Assembly: GCF_021991635.1 (NCBI RefSeq)
Contig: NZ_JAFFJA010000015.1
Span: forward strand, 1-64,000
Direction of reading: 5' to 3'
Source of the DNA: Tepidanaerobacter sp. GT38
GTDB taxonomy: Bacteria > Bacillota > Thermosediminibacteria > Thermosediminibacterales > Tepidanaerobacteraceae
Length of the DNA: 64,000 nt
Shown piece by piece: positions 1-8,422 of this stretch. Position numbers and translations under genes: made by a program. Under the pieces are notes generated by a model that was given only the letters and a program-made list of their open reading frames with translations, ran no database searches and was not told the origin of the DNA. Each line of letters starts with the position of its first letter. Positions within the stretch are counted from its first letter, which is position 1.

Positions 1-81
1 GTTTTTAGTTGGATCTCATTTGTGATTTTTTTAAATCTGCTTGACTTTTAATAGTTGGTCTTTCAAAAACATTTGGAATTA

Positions 82-984
82 TTAATCTATTTTAATGCCA
101 TACCCAAAAGCTCCATCCACCGTACATGTTTTTGCAGCCAAAAGATTGCCTCTTGCCATACTATATTCAATTAGTAAATCCTCAAAATCAATTTTATATC
201 TTTGTGGGAGTTCTAAGTCTACGTCTGATTTAGTAACCCTATGATAGTATTTTATGCCATCTATATATGTCAGTAGAAAACCTGTCAAAAACGAATCACC
301 TGCACCAAGAGTATCGACTATCTTGGCACCTAAATTATAGGGCTCTTTTTTATAGAATTTCCTACCATTGTATACAATTACACCTCTTTTACCCATTGTA
401 GCAATAATAATTTTGGAGCCTAAATTATGTATTTTCTTAAGTAAATGTTGTATTTCCCCATCATCTAGATGGCCGCAAGATAGCAAGTTAAAATCTGTAT
501 TTGGACATACTCTTTCAAGATATGCATCATCCCACAAACTAGAAAAGTCAAAGCTCACGGGAATTCCTATTTCTTTTATCTTTCCAATCTCTTCCTCCAT
601 ATAACTATATATACTTGTATGAACAACATCAAATGTCTTTATGTACTCTAAATCTTCTCCATTGAGTTTAATAGGAAATTCTTTTGAAACGCCTCCATCA
701 TTATCTTCAGATATTATTCTGTCCCCGTTGATAATATTAATAGAAGAACTCCCATTTTCGCCATCTTCAAATCTGCAATGAGAAATATCTATACCTAATT
801 TTTGCAAAACTGCAGATACGTGTTTTCCGGCGTTATCATTTCCAAAAACCCCCAGATAACCAGAATCATTGCCGGTTAATTTTGCGTAGACGCTAAAATT
901 TAAAGCATTGCCTCCAGGATACATGATACCTTTATGTAGGTACCTGTCCACCACATTGTCTCCAACTCCTATGACTCTTAACAT
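82..984 (-). CDS. PfkB-family sugar kinase, fructoselysine-6-kinase (FrlD)-like
   Basis: A 300-residue ribokinase-family kinase that should phosphorylate a sugar or Amadori compound in the cytoplasm. Visible motifs are the N-terminal glycine pair GGNALNF (24-30) and the C-terminal DTLGAGDSF signature with catalytic Asp230. The opening (GDNVVDRY, GGNALN) and the VHTSIYSY and FDFSSLWD stretches resemble fructoselysine 6-kinase FrlD more than ribokinase or 1-phosphofructokinase; that assignment is from memory of the family. The ATG at 984 follows AAGGGTG. No deglycase (FrlB) or transporter lies beside it in this window, so the substrate is uncertain; neighbours to the left are not visible. Confidence 0.75.
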   Translation of the reverse strand: MLRVIGVGDNVVDRYLHKGIMYPGGNALNFSVYAKLTGNDSGYLGVFGNDNAGKHVSAVLQKLGIDISHCRFEDGENGSSSINIINGDRIISEDNDGGVSKEFPIKLNGEDLEYIKTFDVVHTSIYSYMEEEIGKIKEIGIPVSFDFSSLWDDAYLERVCPNTDFNLLSCGHLDDGEIQHLLKKIHNLGSKIIIATMGKRGVIVYNGRKFYKKEPYNLGAKIVDTLGAGDSFLTGFLLTYIDGIKYYHRVTKSDVDLELPQRYKIDFEDLLIEYSMARGNLLAAKTCTVDGAFGYGIKID

Positions 985-1420
985 GTTATCACCCTTGATT
1001 TTTTATTTTTATGTAAGATTACATTTTTCGTTTTAATATGATTTGACTGCGACTTTTGATATTGCAAATAATATATAATCTTGGACGAACATGCTTTATT
1101 ACGATACTTTATTATTTTCAGAAAACGGCAATTGCACTTATCTGGTCTTTTTTAACAATACATAAAGCAATTTATAAAAACATGCGGAGATTATGTATAT
1201 TATGTATTACAATGTTATATTACCATAAAGATGTACAAAATGTAAATGCTAATTACAGTTGAAAAAAAGGATTTAATAGTGAATAATCTTAATATAGCTA
1301 ATGTTAACTTGTAAATTTACATATTGTAAGCATTTTTACGTTAATGCTACACTTTTATTTCATCTATAAGCTTAGTGTTACATTTATTTAATTTTTATAA
1401 CCTAAACTTTATTGTTATAG
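985..1420. other. AT-rich intergenic region
   Basis: No gene seen. An imperfect dyad ATGTAA-ga-TTACAT lies at 1011-1024, just upstream of the sugar kinase start, and could be an operator for it. The rest is very AT-rich with no convincing promoter. Confidence 0.4.
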
Positions 1421-1454
1421 AAAAACTTGCCCAGATGAACAATGTCATCTGGGC
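1421..1454 (-). terminator. Rho-independent terminator after divIC
   Basis: A 10-bp perfect stem (1429-1438 with 1445-1454, loop ACAATG) is followed on the minus strand by a short T-run. It lies 44 bp past the divIC stop. A T-rich tract also follows on the plus strand, so it may work both ways. Confidence 0.7.
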
Positions 1455-1497
1455 CTTTCTTTCATTTTTTTTACTGAATTTTCCCCATGTTGTTTGG

Positions 1498-1782
1498 TTA
1501 TTCTTTAAAACTTCTTGCACTTTTTATTATGTATTCCCCAGGCTTTACAAGCCCCAGCTCATCCCGGGCAATGACTTCAATATATTCATCAGTGTGAAGC
1601 AGGCTTATTTCTTTTTTGAGCTCTTCTCTTTGCTCAATGGCCGCCTTTTTTTTGGCATTAAGCTCTGCCTCCTGTTTAGTTAAATCCATAATTCTAAATT
1701 GTTGATATATGAAAGTCGACAGCACATAAATTAAAAAAAGCAAGCACAACAGGTGGCGAATTTTAATTTTCCTTTTTGCCAT
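1498..1782 (-). CDS. divIC: Septum formation initiator, DivIC/FtsB family
   Basis: A small bitopic membrane protein of the divisome. It has a basic N terminus, one membrane segment (about residues 11-27, LLCLLFLIYVLSTFIY), a coiled coil rich in Glu/Lys (about 35-65) and the family C-terminal piece with DEYIEVIARDELGLVKPGE. I start it at the ATG at 1782 (MAKRKIK), which has GGAGG about 10 nt upstream; the open frame extends to 1851 but that part overlaps yabQ and lacks a site. It is the last gene of the yabP-yabQ-divIC run, as in Bacillus and Clostridia. Confidence 0.9.
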   Translation of the reverse strand: MAKRKIKIRHLLCLLFLIYVLSTFIYQQFRIMDLTKQEAELNAKKKAAIEQREELKKEISLLHTDEYIEVIARDELGLVKPGEYIIKSARSFKE

Positions 1783-1847
1783 TTTACCAAAACCTCCAAC
1801 TGTACTTATATTTACAGTTCGGTACATTATTTGAAAATCCTTCATTA

Positions 1848-2282
1848 TCAACGCTTCATTTTAGAAAAGATTCGCCTTGCGTCTTGCCAAATCCTGTGCA
1901 CTAGCCTTACAGCTGTCAGACTCTTTACTTTGCCTACAAGCTTAGATATTTTTAAAAAACAGATTCCAATATAAGTATCCATTACAACAAAAAACCAAAT
2001 CACATATGGACTTATAAAGTGAAGATAAAAACCCAAGCCCGCTGCTATTCCCAAAAAAACATATCCGCGAATCTGGCCTGAGCTTATGGAAAGAAGTGAT
2101 GTAAAAGTAATTACAGCTATGATAGACCAAAAACACAAATCCCCGAGAGCTGTAAGATAAGGCCCCGGGGAAACCAAGTTTCTCATACGCCGATATATGT
2201 CAAACAATAATCCGGTAACCAATCCTATGATTAAAGATGTAATTAAAAGCATAATTTGCGGTTGTATCTGCCAAAGATCCAC
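1848..2282 (-). CDS. yabQ: Spore cortex biosynthesis protein YabQ
   Basis: A 144-residue integral membrane protein with about four hydrophobic segments, matching YabQ in length, topology and position between yabP and divIC. YabQ is needed for spore cortex formation and sits in the forespore-surrounding membrane in Bacillus. Translation starts at GTG 2282 behind AGGAGGAGATATAG. The C-terminal tail is strongly basic (RRIFSKMKR). Its role in this organism is inferred from synteny and family. Confidence 0.88.
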   Translation of the reverse strand: MDLWQIQPQIMLLITSLIIGLVTGLLFDIYRRMRNLVSPGPYLTALGDLCFWSIIAVITFTSLLSISSGQIRGYVFLGIAAGLGFYLHFISPYVIWFFVVMDTYIGICFLKISKLVGKVKSLTAVRLVHRIWQDARRIFSKMKR

Positions 2283-2303
2283 CTATATCTCCTCCTAGAA
2301 AAC

Positions 2304-2579
2304 TCACTTTAGCAGGCGCCCCAGTAAGCCCTTCCTTTTTGAACTAGAAGATAAGCCTTCATGATAGGCCATTGCCTTTACGATACCCTCAATTACAATC
2401 ATACCGGCGTCTAGATTTAATTGCTTCATGTGCATATTTTCGCCTTTGATGTTAAGCATCCCTTCGTCTGTTTCAAGTAATATATCTTCATCGGTGAACT
2501 TTTCTACATTTATTACACCGTTTACTTCTAGGAGTTCCCGATTGGTAAGTGTTAATTTGTGACGAGTTTTTTCTTCCAC
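2304..2579 (-). CDS. yabP: Sporulation protein YabP
   Basis: A 91-residue soluble protein of the YabP/YqfC family. It begins with HKLTLTNRELLEVNGVINVEKFTDEDILLET, the typical family opening, and continues with a conserved beta-rich core (LDAGMIVIEGIVKAMAYHE). In Bacillus it works with YabQ in spore formation and belongs to the sigma-E regulon. The start is GTG 2579. Its GGGAGGG ribosome-binding site is one arm of a 12-bp inverted repeat that begins just after the upstream SpoIID-like gene (see separate entry), which suggests translational coupling. Confidence 0.9.
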   Translation of the reverse strand: MEEKTRHKLTLTNRELLEVNGVINVEKFTDEDILLETDEGMLNIKGENMHMKQLNLDAGMIVIEGIVKAMAYHEGLSSSSKRKGLLGRLLK

Positions 2580-2581
2580 TA

Positions 2582-2632
2582 CAAAACCCTCCCTTACTTA
2601 TCTTTGTTTTAATTTTATTCGGGAGGGTTTTG
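2582..2632 (-). promoter_or_regulatory. Inverted repeat occluding the yabP ribosome-binding site
   Basis: Two perfect 12-nt arms (2621-2632 and 2582-2593) flank a 27-nt AT-rich loop. In the mRNA the 3' arm contains the GGGAGGG site of yabP, whose GTG lies 2 nt further on. The 5' arm starts 7 nt after the stop codon of the SpoIID-like gene. It has no useful T-run, so a translational switch is more likely than a terminator. Confidence 0.6.
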
Positions 2633-2639
2633 AAATATG

Positions 2640-3611
2640 TTATTCCCACAATTTTACGATGTCTACGTCTTTAAAATAATAGTTTATTATATCTTCGGGG
2701 CTCTTTTTTTGTTTGGCCATGACATTGGCTCCCCATTGGGAAAGGCCCACCCCGTGGCCAAATCCTTTCCCAGCCATAATAACTTTGTCACCTTCCACCT
2801 TAAAGCTGGTAAGAAGGGTTGATCTCATTTCCATGCTCCCCAGGGCTATTCGAAGCTCTGGCGCCGAGACCGTGGCATTTCCTATCTTAAGCTTTGTAGC
2901 TCGACCTGAAGGCCCTCTTTCAACTATGCTGACAGTGTCTATGGGGCCCGTTTCCATGCCCATTTTGTCTCTTATTACAGCGCTTATTTGGTCTTTTGAA
3001 AAAGATGCAGTCCATGTCCTTTTGCCTTCAGGCCCTGCATCGGCATCCGGCGATTTCGTAACTTTTATATAAGGGGGTTCTGCTTCCTTAAAATTTAAAC
3101 CCTCTTTAGCAGTTGCAGTCATGCCTCCGGCATGGGAGTGAAACCAAGCCTTAATATACTTGCCTTTATACGTGACTACTTCACCGCGGGTCATTTCAAC
3201 GGCCTTTTTTATCCTGTCATTGATGTTGTCCGGATTCCATGCCTGGGCTTCTTCAAAATCCGTGGATATGTCTGCATCTGTATATTTTGAACCGCCCTTA
3301 TCAGTTATAAACTCAAGGACATAAGTCCTCGCCAAGATAGCCTGGGCTGCCAGAGCTTCCACTGGCCAGTTATTTTCCATTTCTCCTGCCACTACACCTG
3401 CCACATAATCTTCCAGTTTCATTTCTTTGACAGCACCAGTTTGGACTTCATATACACTGAGCACCGGCTCTTTGCCGGTTCCACGGCTGATTTTATCGGG
3501 TACCTTGGGCAGAGCTGGTTTTTTTTCTGGACTGGGTCTTCTGGCACATGCTGCAACTAAAGCGGTTATAATGGCAACAAAAATTATTAGAGCTGCTAAC
3601 TTTCTGTTCAT
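2640..3611 (-). CDS. SpoIID/LytB-domain lipoprotein
   Basis: A 323-residue exported protein. The N terminus is a lipoprotein signal with lipobox VAAC (Cys22). The rest is a SpoIID/LytB domain: EDYVAGVVAGEM, YPVEALAAQAILARTYVL-type region, SHAGGMTATAKE, and the C-terminal GKGFGHGVGLSQWGA motif. SpoIID proteins are lytic transglycosylases acting on denuded peptidoglycan during engulfment; LytB-type relatives modify autolysins. ATG 3611 follows AGGAGGCTTGAT. The gene occupies the slot between HU and yabP where Clostridia commonly carry an S4-domain hslR gene. Whether it is spore-specific is inferred from this context only. Confidence 0.85.
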   Translation of the reverse strand: MNRKLAALIIFVAIITALVAACARRPSPEKKPALPKVPDKISRGTGKEPVLSVYEVQTGAVKEMKLEDYVAGVVAGEMENNWPVEALAAQAILARTYVLEFITDKGGSKYTDADISTDFEEAQAWNPDNINDRIKKAVEMTRGEVVTYKGKYIKAWFHSHAGGMTATAKEGLNFKEAEPPYIKVTKSPDADAGPEGKRTWTASFSKDQISAVIRDKMGMETGPIDTVSIVERGPSGRATKLKIGNATVSAPELRIALGSMEMRSTLLTSFKVEGDKVIMAGKGFGHGVGLSQWGANVMAKQKKSPEDIINYYFKDVDIVKLWE

Positions 3612-3730
3612 ATCAAGCCTCCTAGTTTTAAGTTAAATTAAGTAACACTATAAAAAGGAAGTTTGCTGCTGGCTTTTTCATACTTATAGTATTGGCTTTA
3701 AATAATAAATAATTCTCGCATATAAAAACA

Positions 3731-3759
3731 AAAAAGCAGGTCTAACAACCTGCCTTTTT
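3731..3759 (-). terminator. Terminator after hup
   Basis: An 11-bp stem (3731-3741 with 3748-3758), loop CTAACA, ends in a T-run on both strands. It lies 17 bp past the HU stop and separates hup from the SpoIID-like gene. Confidence 0.85.
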
Positions 3760-3775
3760 AATAGTGTCTAATCAT

Positions 3776-4051
3776 TTACTTGTTAATGCTGTCCTTTAAG
3801 GCTTTTCCTGCCTTAAAAGCCGGTACACTGGCTGCGGGTATGTCAATTTCTTCGCCAGTTTGTGGATTGCGACCTTTGCGGGCACTTCTCTCTCTCACTT
3901 CAAATGTTCCAAAACCAACCAATTGAACCTTGTCCCCATTTACGAGAGCTTCTTCAACTGCTTCGATGAATGAATTTAGCGCTTTTTCCGTATCCTTCTT
4001 TGTCAATCCACTCTTTTCAGCCATTACTGAAATAAGTTCGGCTTTGTTCAC
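3776..4051 (-). CDS. hup: HU-family DNA-binding protein
   Basis: A 91-residue histone-like protein that bends and compacts DNA as a dimer. It has the family opening MNKAELI, the [21 protein letters not shown] arm (Arg61-Asn62-Pro63 at the tip of the beta-ribbon) and the [11 protein letters not shown] tail. I start it at GTG 4051, which follows GGGAGGG by about 8 nt and gives the usual HU length; the longer frame to 4084 has no site. It sits downstream of mazG with its own strong terminator. Confidence 0.95.
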   Translation of the reverse strand: MNKAELISVMAEKSGLTKKDTEKALNSFIEAVEEALVNGDKVQLVGFGTFEVRERSARKGRNPQTGEEIDIPAASVPAFKAGKALKDSINK

Positions 4052-4133
4052 AAGATTCCCTCCCTGAATGTTAATTAAATTCATATAGTCTATTCTCCAC
4101 TTATTGACAAAATCCTTCCTCTACAAAGGAAAT

Positions 4134-4922
4134 TTAAAACTTTTTTTCTTGTTTTTTACTTTGTTGCCACAATTCTTCCATTTCCTGTAAACTCATATCT
4201 CGTAAATTCTTGTCGAATTCCGCCGCCGTTGCTTCTACAAAATTGAATCTGTTAATAAATTTTTTTACAGCATCGTTTAAAGCAAGCTCAGGTTCGACTT
4301 CTAAAAAACGAGCAACATTTACACAGGCAAATAACAAATCTCCCATTTCTTCTCTTATTTTGTCACTGTTTCCTGCATTATATACTTCTTTAAGCTCGTC
4401 CAACTCTTCATAAACCTTATCTATTGCGCCACTTATATCATCCCAATCAAAACCTACCCGGGCTGCCTTTTCCTGAACTTTAAAAGCCTTCATCAGAGCC
4501 GGCAGAGCCTTTGGTATGTTCATCATGCTCTCAGCTTCTGATTTCATATCCTTTTCTTCACGCTTTATTTCTTCCCAATTTTTTAGAACTTCATCAGTGC
4601 CTTCTACAGCCACATCACCAAAAATATGAGGGTGGCGCCTTATCATTTTCTCACATATTCCTTCGATAACATCGCCTATATCAAATTCACCCCGCTCCTC
4701 ACCGATACGGCTGTGAAAGACTATTTGCAGCAAAAGGTCCCCAAGCTCTTCAATAAGATCCTCTCTGCTTTTTCTCGAAATGGCATCTACAACTTCATAG
4801 GCTTCTTCTATGATAAAAGGTTTTAAGGTCTCATGGGTCTGGGACTTGTCCCAAGGACAGCCAGGATTCCCTCTTAGTTTTGCCATTATTTCCACCAAAT
4901 CATCTAAAGTGCGCTTTGACAT
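4134..4922 (-). CDS. mazG: Nucleoside triphosphate pyrophosphohydrolase MazG
   Basis: A 262-residue tandem MazG protein that hydrolyses NTPs and dNTPs to the monophosphates, cleaning the nucleotide pool. The first domain carries CPWDKSQTHETLKPFIIEEAYEV and EELGDLLLQIVFH; the second carries YEELDELKEVY and REEMGDLLFACVNVAR, supplying the acidic Mg-binding helices. ATG 4922 has AGGAGG 7 nt upstream, so the extra 8 residues of the longer frame are not used. It starts 4 nt after the SpoVB-like stop, a co-transcribed arrangement equal to Bacillus yabM-yabN. Confidence 0.93.
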   Translation of the reverse strand: MSKRTLDDLVEIMAKLRGNPGCPWDKSQTHETLKPFIIEEAYEVVDAISRKSREDLIEELGDLLLQIVFHSRIGEERGEFDIGDVIEGICEKMIRRHPHIFGDVAVEGTDEVLKNWEEIKREEKDMKSEAESMMNIPKALPALMKAFKVQEKAARVGFDWDDISGAIDKVYEELDELKEVYNAGNSDKIREEMGDLLFACVNVARFLEVEPELALNDAVKKFINRFNFVEATAAEFDKNLRDMSLQEMEELWQQSKKQEKKF

Positions 4923-4926
4923 TAAA

Positions 4927-6531
4927 TTACCTCCTGAAGGCTCCAAATTTTTTTATAAATCTAATGATGTGCCGGCCACCGGGTAAAAGCTCCAAGTCAT
5001 TTTGCTTTAAACCTCCGCTTAAAAGCAAAGCCAGAACATATACAAGAACACCTAAGGCTATAGCAAAAACTGTGGCTTTGTTTTGCGAAAGGCCTAAAAG
5101 CATAAGCTTTCCATGGGCAAGCTTTACGCTTATTCCCATGATAGCAGCAGCAAAGGCGGGTTTTATTACCATGTAATTTAAATCAACTTTAAGATCTGTC
5201 CACTTGATCACCTGCAGAGCATTAAAAAGGGAAGGAATCAGATAACCTATAACCGTTCCGAGAGCCGCCCCTTTAATATTAATGTAGGTTATACCAGTCA
5301 GAACGTAATTTATGACAACTTTTATTGCGGCACCAATAAACATATTTTTTACAGGAATCATAGTTTGACCAATGCCTTGAAGGATTCCTGTGGTAGTTTG
5401 AGTAAGGGCTAAAAACACTACTCCCCATGAAAGAACTTCAAGAGATATTCCAGCTTCGGCATTTTTATAAAGCAAAACGGTTATAGGCTCAGCCAACACG
5501 TACATGCCCACAGCCGCAGGCAAGCCAAATATTATACTAAAGCACATTCCCGTTTCAGCTCTAGAAGCGATCATCTGCCTGTTGTTTAAGGCCACAGCTT
5601 CGGAAATCGCCGGCACCAGGCTTGCGGAAAGGGCCGTAGTTGCCACAACCGGTAAATTCACAAGGGGAGCAGCCATGCCGGTGAGCTGTCCAAAAAGCTC
5701 TGTTGCCCGCTTTACGGAAAATCCTGCATACTGCAGTCTGCTGCTTACTATGGCTGCATCAGCCATGTTCATAAAAGGGCTAACGAGGCCTCCCAAGGTT
5801 ATAGGAATGGCAAAGGAAAATAAGCGATATATAATATGTACGTAATCTTCAAAGGCTCGGCTGGTGTCTAGGCTCATCTTGGTAAGTAAATAACCTCTTC
5901 TGTTATAATATACCAAAATAAGCACAATCAGCCCTGCCACAGCCCCTGCCACCGGGCCAAAGGCTGCCCCGGCAGCGGCAAACTCCACACCATAAGGCAA
6001 AAGTATGTTGGCCAGAATAAAAACTGCCACTACTCGACCTATTTGCTCCACTATTTGGGATATAGCCGAAGGGGTCATATCCTGCAAGCCCTGGAAAAAT
6101 CCTCTAAAGCATGACATTACAGAAACAAAAAATATTGCAGGTGCTATACTGACAATGGAGTAGTAGGCCTTGGGATTTTGATAAACTCTTATTGATAGCA
6201 GCTCTGCTCCTGCAATTAAAACAACTGTCAGCACAAGCCCAACTAGAGCAAGCACTACCAGGGAAACAACAAATATGCGATAGGCATTTTTATATTTCCC
6301 CAAAGCAGCATCTTCAGATACCATCTTGGAAATAGCTGTGGGAAGGCCAGCCGTAGATATGGAAAGAAGTATCAAATAAATCGGGTATGCCATTTGATAC
6401 AGGCCCATACCCTCATCTTTTATGAGCAGTGCCAATGGAATGCGATAAGCTGCCCCTAAAATCTTTACAATAAAACCTGCTATTGTTAATATCAGAGCAC
6501 CTTTTAAAAAGGAATCTTTTCTATCAGACAA
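4927..6531 (-). CDS. SpoVB-like polysaccharide/lipid flippase (MOP superfamily)
   Basis: A 534-residue membrane protein with about 14 hydrophobic segments, of the oligosaccharide flippase/MATE-like family that includes SpoVB, MurJ and YtgP. It begins SFLKGALILTIAGFIVKILGAAYRIPL, the typical opening, and ends in a basic cytoplasmic tail. In this operon position it corresponds to Bacillus yabM (spoVB-like), probably moving lipid-linked peptidoglycan precursors. The start is TTG 6531 with a weak GGCGGA-type site. A good promoter lies 36 nt upstream. Confidence 0.88.
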   Translation of the reverse strand: MSDRKDSFLKGALILTIAGFIVKILGAAYRIPLALLIKDEGMGLYQMAYPIYLILLSISTAGLPTAISKMVSEDAALGKYKNAYRIFVVSLVVLALVGLVLTVVLIAGAELLSIRVYQNPKAYYSIVSIAPAIFFVSVMSCFRGFFQGLQDMTPSAISQIVEQIGRVVAVFILANILLPYGVEFAAAGAAFGPVAGAVAGLIVLILVYYNRRGYLLTKMSLDTSRAFEDYVHIIYRLFSFAIPITLGGLVSPFMNMADAAIVSSRLQYAGFSVKRATELFGQLTGMAAPLVNLPVVATTALSASLVPAISEAVALNNRQMIASRAETGMCFSIIFGLPAAVGMYVLAEPITVLLYKNAEAGISLEVLSWGVVFLALTQTTTGILQGIGQTMIPVKNMFIGAAIKVVINYVLTGITYINIKGAALGTVIGYLIPSLFNALQVIKWTDLKVDLNYMVIKPAFAAAIMGISVKLAHGKLMLLGLSQNKATVFAIALGVLVYVLALLLSGGLKQNDLELLPGGRHIIRFIKKFGAFRR

Positions 6532-6566
6532 TAATTTATCCGCCTTTCTTTTGAAACTCTTTATCT

Positions 6567-6595
6567 ATTATATTCTATTCTATATTCAGCAGCAA
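6567..6595 (-). promoter_or_regulatory. Predicted sigma-A promoter of the spoVB-mazG-hup operon
   Basis: On the minus strand, TTGCTG (6595-6590) and a perfect TATAAT (6572-6567) are separated by 17 nt. It lies just ahead of the SpoVB-like gene, so the operon probably has vegetative expression. Confidence 0.6.
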
Positions 6596-6614
6596 TATTT
6601 ATGAATAGATTCCT

Positions 6615-6645
6615 CGCCGTACCATGATATGGTACGGCGTTTTTG
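6615..6645 (+). terminator. Strong hairpin with plus-strand T-run in the pckA leader region
   Basis: An 11-bp perfect stem (6615-6625 with 6629-6639), 3-nt loop, is followed by TTTTTG on the plus strand only. No plus-strand gene lies upstream, so it is either an attenuator in a long pckA leader or insulation against antisense transcription. It is 148 nt before pckA. Confidence 0.6.
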
Positions 6646-6787
6646 TATGTAATATTGTTAATAAATAGGCATTTAGCAAAGTTATCATTAATTTTTTAAC
6701 GAATATGAACAAATTATACCTAGTGCTTGTAAAAAAAATGTTATATAATAGATTTTAATTGAATTTATAGAAGCGGAGGTAGAAGTA

Positions 6788-8362
6788 ATGGAAAAATTAG
6801 CTTCCATAGGTCTTTACAACACCAAAAATGTTTATAAAAATCTTTCCGTTCCTCGCCTTGTGGAAGAAGCGCTGAGAAGAGGAGAGGGATTTTTGACGGA
6901 AAGCGGAGCCTTAAATGTCTTTACAGGCAAGTACACCGGCCGTTCACCCCACGACAAATTCATTGTGGACGAACCTTCTATCCACGACAAAATATGGTGG
7001 GGCAACAACAAACCCATTCAGAGGGAAAATTTTGAGAACATTCTTAAACGGCTTTTAGCATATCTGCAAAACCGCGATATATTTGTATTTGACGGTTTTG
7101 CAGGTGCAGATCCAAAATACCGCTTGCCAATTCGAGTTATCAATGAATACGCTTATCAAAACCTCTTCTGCCGCCAGCTGTTTATCGTGCCCTCAGAAGA
7201 GGAATTGAAAAATCATGAACCAGGTTTTACAGTTATTTGTGCTCCCGGTTTTAAGGCAGATCCAGAAACCGATAAAGTCAATTCGGAAGCATTTATCATC
7301 ATTAGTTTTGAAAGGAAACTTATCATAATTGGTGGCACACAATATGCAGGCGAAATGAAAAAATCCGTATTTTCGGTATTAAATTATTTAATGCCTGAGG
7401 CAGGAGTGCTTTCTATGCACTGTTCCGCAAATGTGGGCGAAGACGGCTCTACGGCGCTATTCTTTGGCCTCTCTGGCACTGGAAAGACCACACTTTCCGC
7501 CGATCCTCATCGATTCCTCATCGGTGACGATGAACATGGTTGGTCTGATGACGGCATCTTTAATTTTGAGGGCGGCTGCTACGCAAAATGTATCAACCTT
7601 ACCAGGGAAAAAGAACCTCAGATTTACGATGCCATAAAATTCGGAACGGTTTTGGAAAATGTCATTGTAGATGAAGACACAAGAATTCCGGACTACAGCA
7701 GTGATAAAGTCACGGAAAATACTCGCGCTGCTTACCCCGTAGAATATATTCCCGGCGCTGTCATCCCCGGTGTAGGAGGCCATCCCAAAACTGTAGTATT
7801 CTTAACTGCCGACGCTTTTGGAGTGCTGCCTCCTATAGCTAAGCTCAGTAGAGAACAAGCCATGTACTATTTCATCTCCGGGTATACCAGCAAACTGGCG
7901 GGCACCGAAAGGGGAATTACAGAACCTCAGGCCACTTTCTCTTCCTGCTTTGGCGCTCCGTTCCTGCCACTTTCACCAATGGTATACGCCAAACTTCTAG
8001 GTGAGAAAATAGAAAAACATGATGCTAACGTATTTCTGGTAAACACCGGTTGGACAGGAGGCCCCTACGGTGTTGGCAAGCGCATGGATTTAGGCTATAC
8101 AAGAGCTATGATTAGAGCAGCTCTCGAAGGCATACTTGACTCTGTAGAATACGAAAAAGACCCGATTTTCGGATTAATGATCCCCAAATCTTGCCCTGAT
8201 GTGCCTTCGGATATATTAAATCCCAAGAATACCTGGAGCGATAAAGAGGCCTATGATAAGGCAGCAATCAATCTTGCCGAAAGCTTTGCCAAGAACATTG
8301 CCAAGTTTTCCGGCATCGCACCTGAAGTTCTTGCAGCTGGTCCAAGAGGCACTAGCAAATAA
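6788..8362 (+). CDS. pckA: Phosphoenolpyruvate carboxykinase (ATP)
   Basis: A 524-residue ATP-dependent PEPCK interconverting oxaloacetate + ATP and PEP + CO2 + ADP. The substrate-binding [12 protein letters not shown] (Arg52), the P-loop GLSGTGKT (227-234), the metal-binding IGDDEHGW (245-252) and the C-terminal [13 protein letters not shown] motif are all present, and length matches the family. ATG 6788 follows GCGGAGGT. In an anaerobe it can run in the anaplerotic or gluconeogenic direction; with the citrate-forming operon at 28-32 kb it could supply oxaloacetate. It is monocistronic and ends at a shared terminator. Confidence 0.97.
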   Translation: MEKLASIGLYNTKNVYKNLSVPRLVEEALRRGEGFLTESGALNVFTGKYTGRSPHDKFIVDEPSIHDKIWWGNNKPIQRENFENILKRLLAYLQNRDIFVFDGFAGADPKYRLPIRVINEYAYQNLFCRQLFIVPSEEELKNHEPGFTVICAPGFKADPETDKVNSEAFIIISFERKLIIIGGTQYAGEMKKSVFSVLNYLMPEAGVLSMHCSANVGEDGSTALFFGLSGTGKTTLSADPHRFLIGDDEHGWSDDGIFNFEGGCYAKCINLTREKEPQIYDAIKFGTVLENVIVDEDTRIPDYSSDKVTENTRAAYPVEYIPGAVIPGVGGHPKTVVFLTADAFGVLPPIAKLSREQAMYYFISGYTSKLAGTERGITEPQATFSSCFGAPFLPLSPMVYAKLLGEKIEKHDANVFLVNTGWTGGPYGVGKRMDLGYTRAMIRAALEGILDSVEYEKDPIFGLMIPKSCPDVPSDILNPKNTWSDKEAYDKAAINLAESFAKNIAKFSGIAPEVLAAGPRGTSK

Positions 8363-8384
8363 ACTCAAGCTTTGAAATGGCATC

Positions 8385-8416
8385 AAAAAACCACCCGTTA
8401 TTATGGGTGGTTTTTT
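8385..8416. terminator. Bidirectional terminator between pckA and spoVT
   Basis: A 12-bp stem with A6 at one foot and T6 at the other (8385-8396 with 8405-8416, loop GTTATTAT) lies between two convergent genes and serves both strands. Confidence 0.92.
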
Positions 8417-8422
8417 GCCTTT

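Noticed and set aside
2713-3072. Open frame antisense to the SpoIID-like gene
   Set aside because: It is a shadow frame: no ribosome site, no family resemblance, and the opposite strand encodes a clear domain.
6727-6749. TTGTAA...TATAAT as the pckA promoter
   Set aside because: The spacing is only 11 nt, too short for sigma-A.
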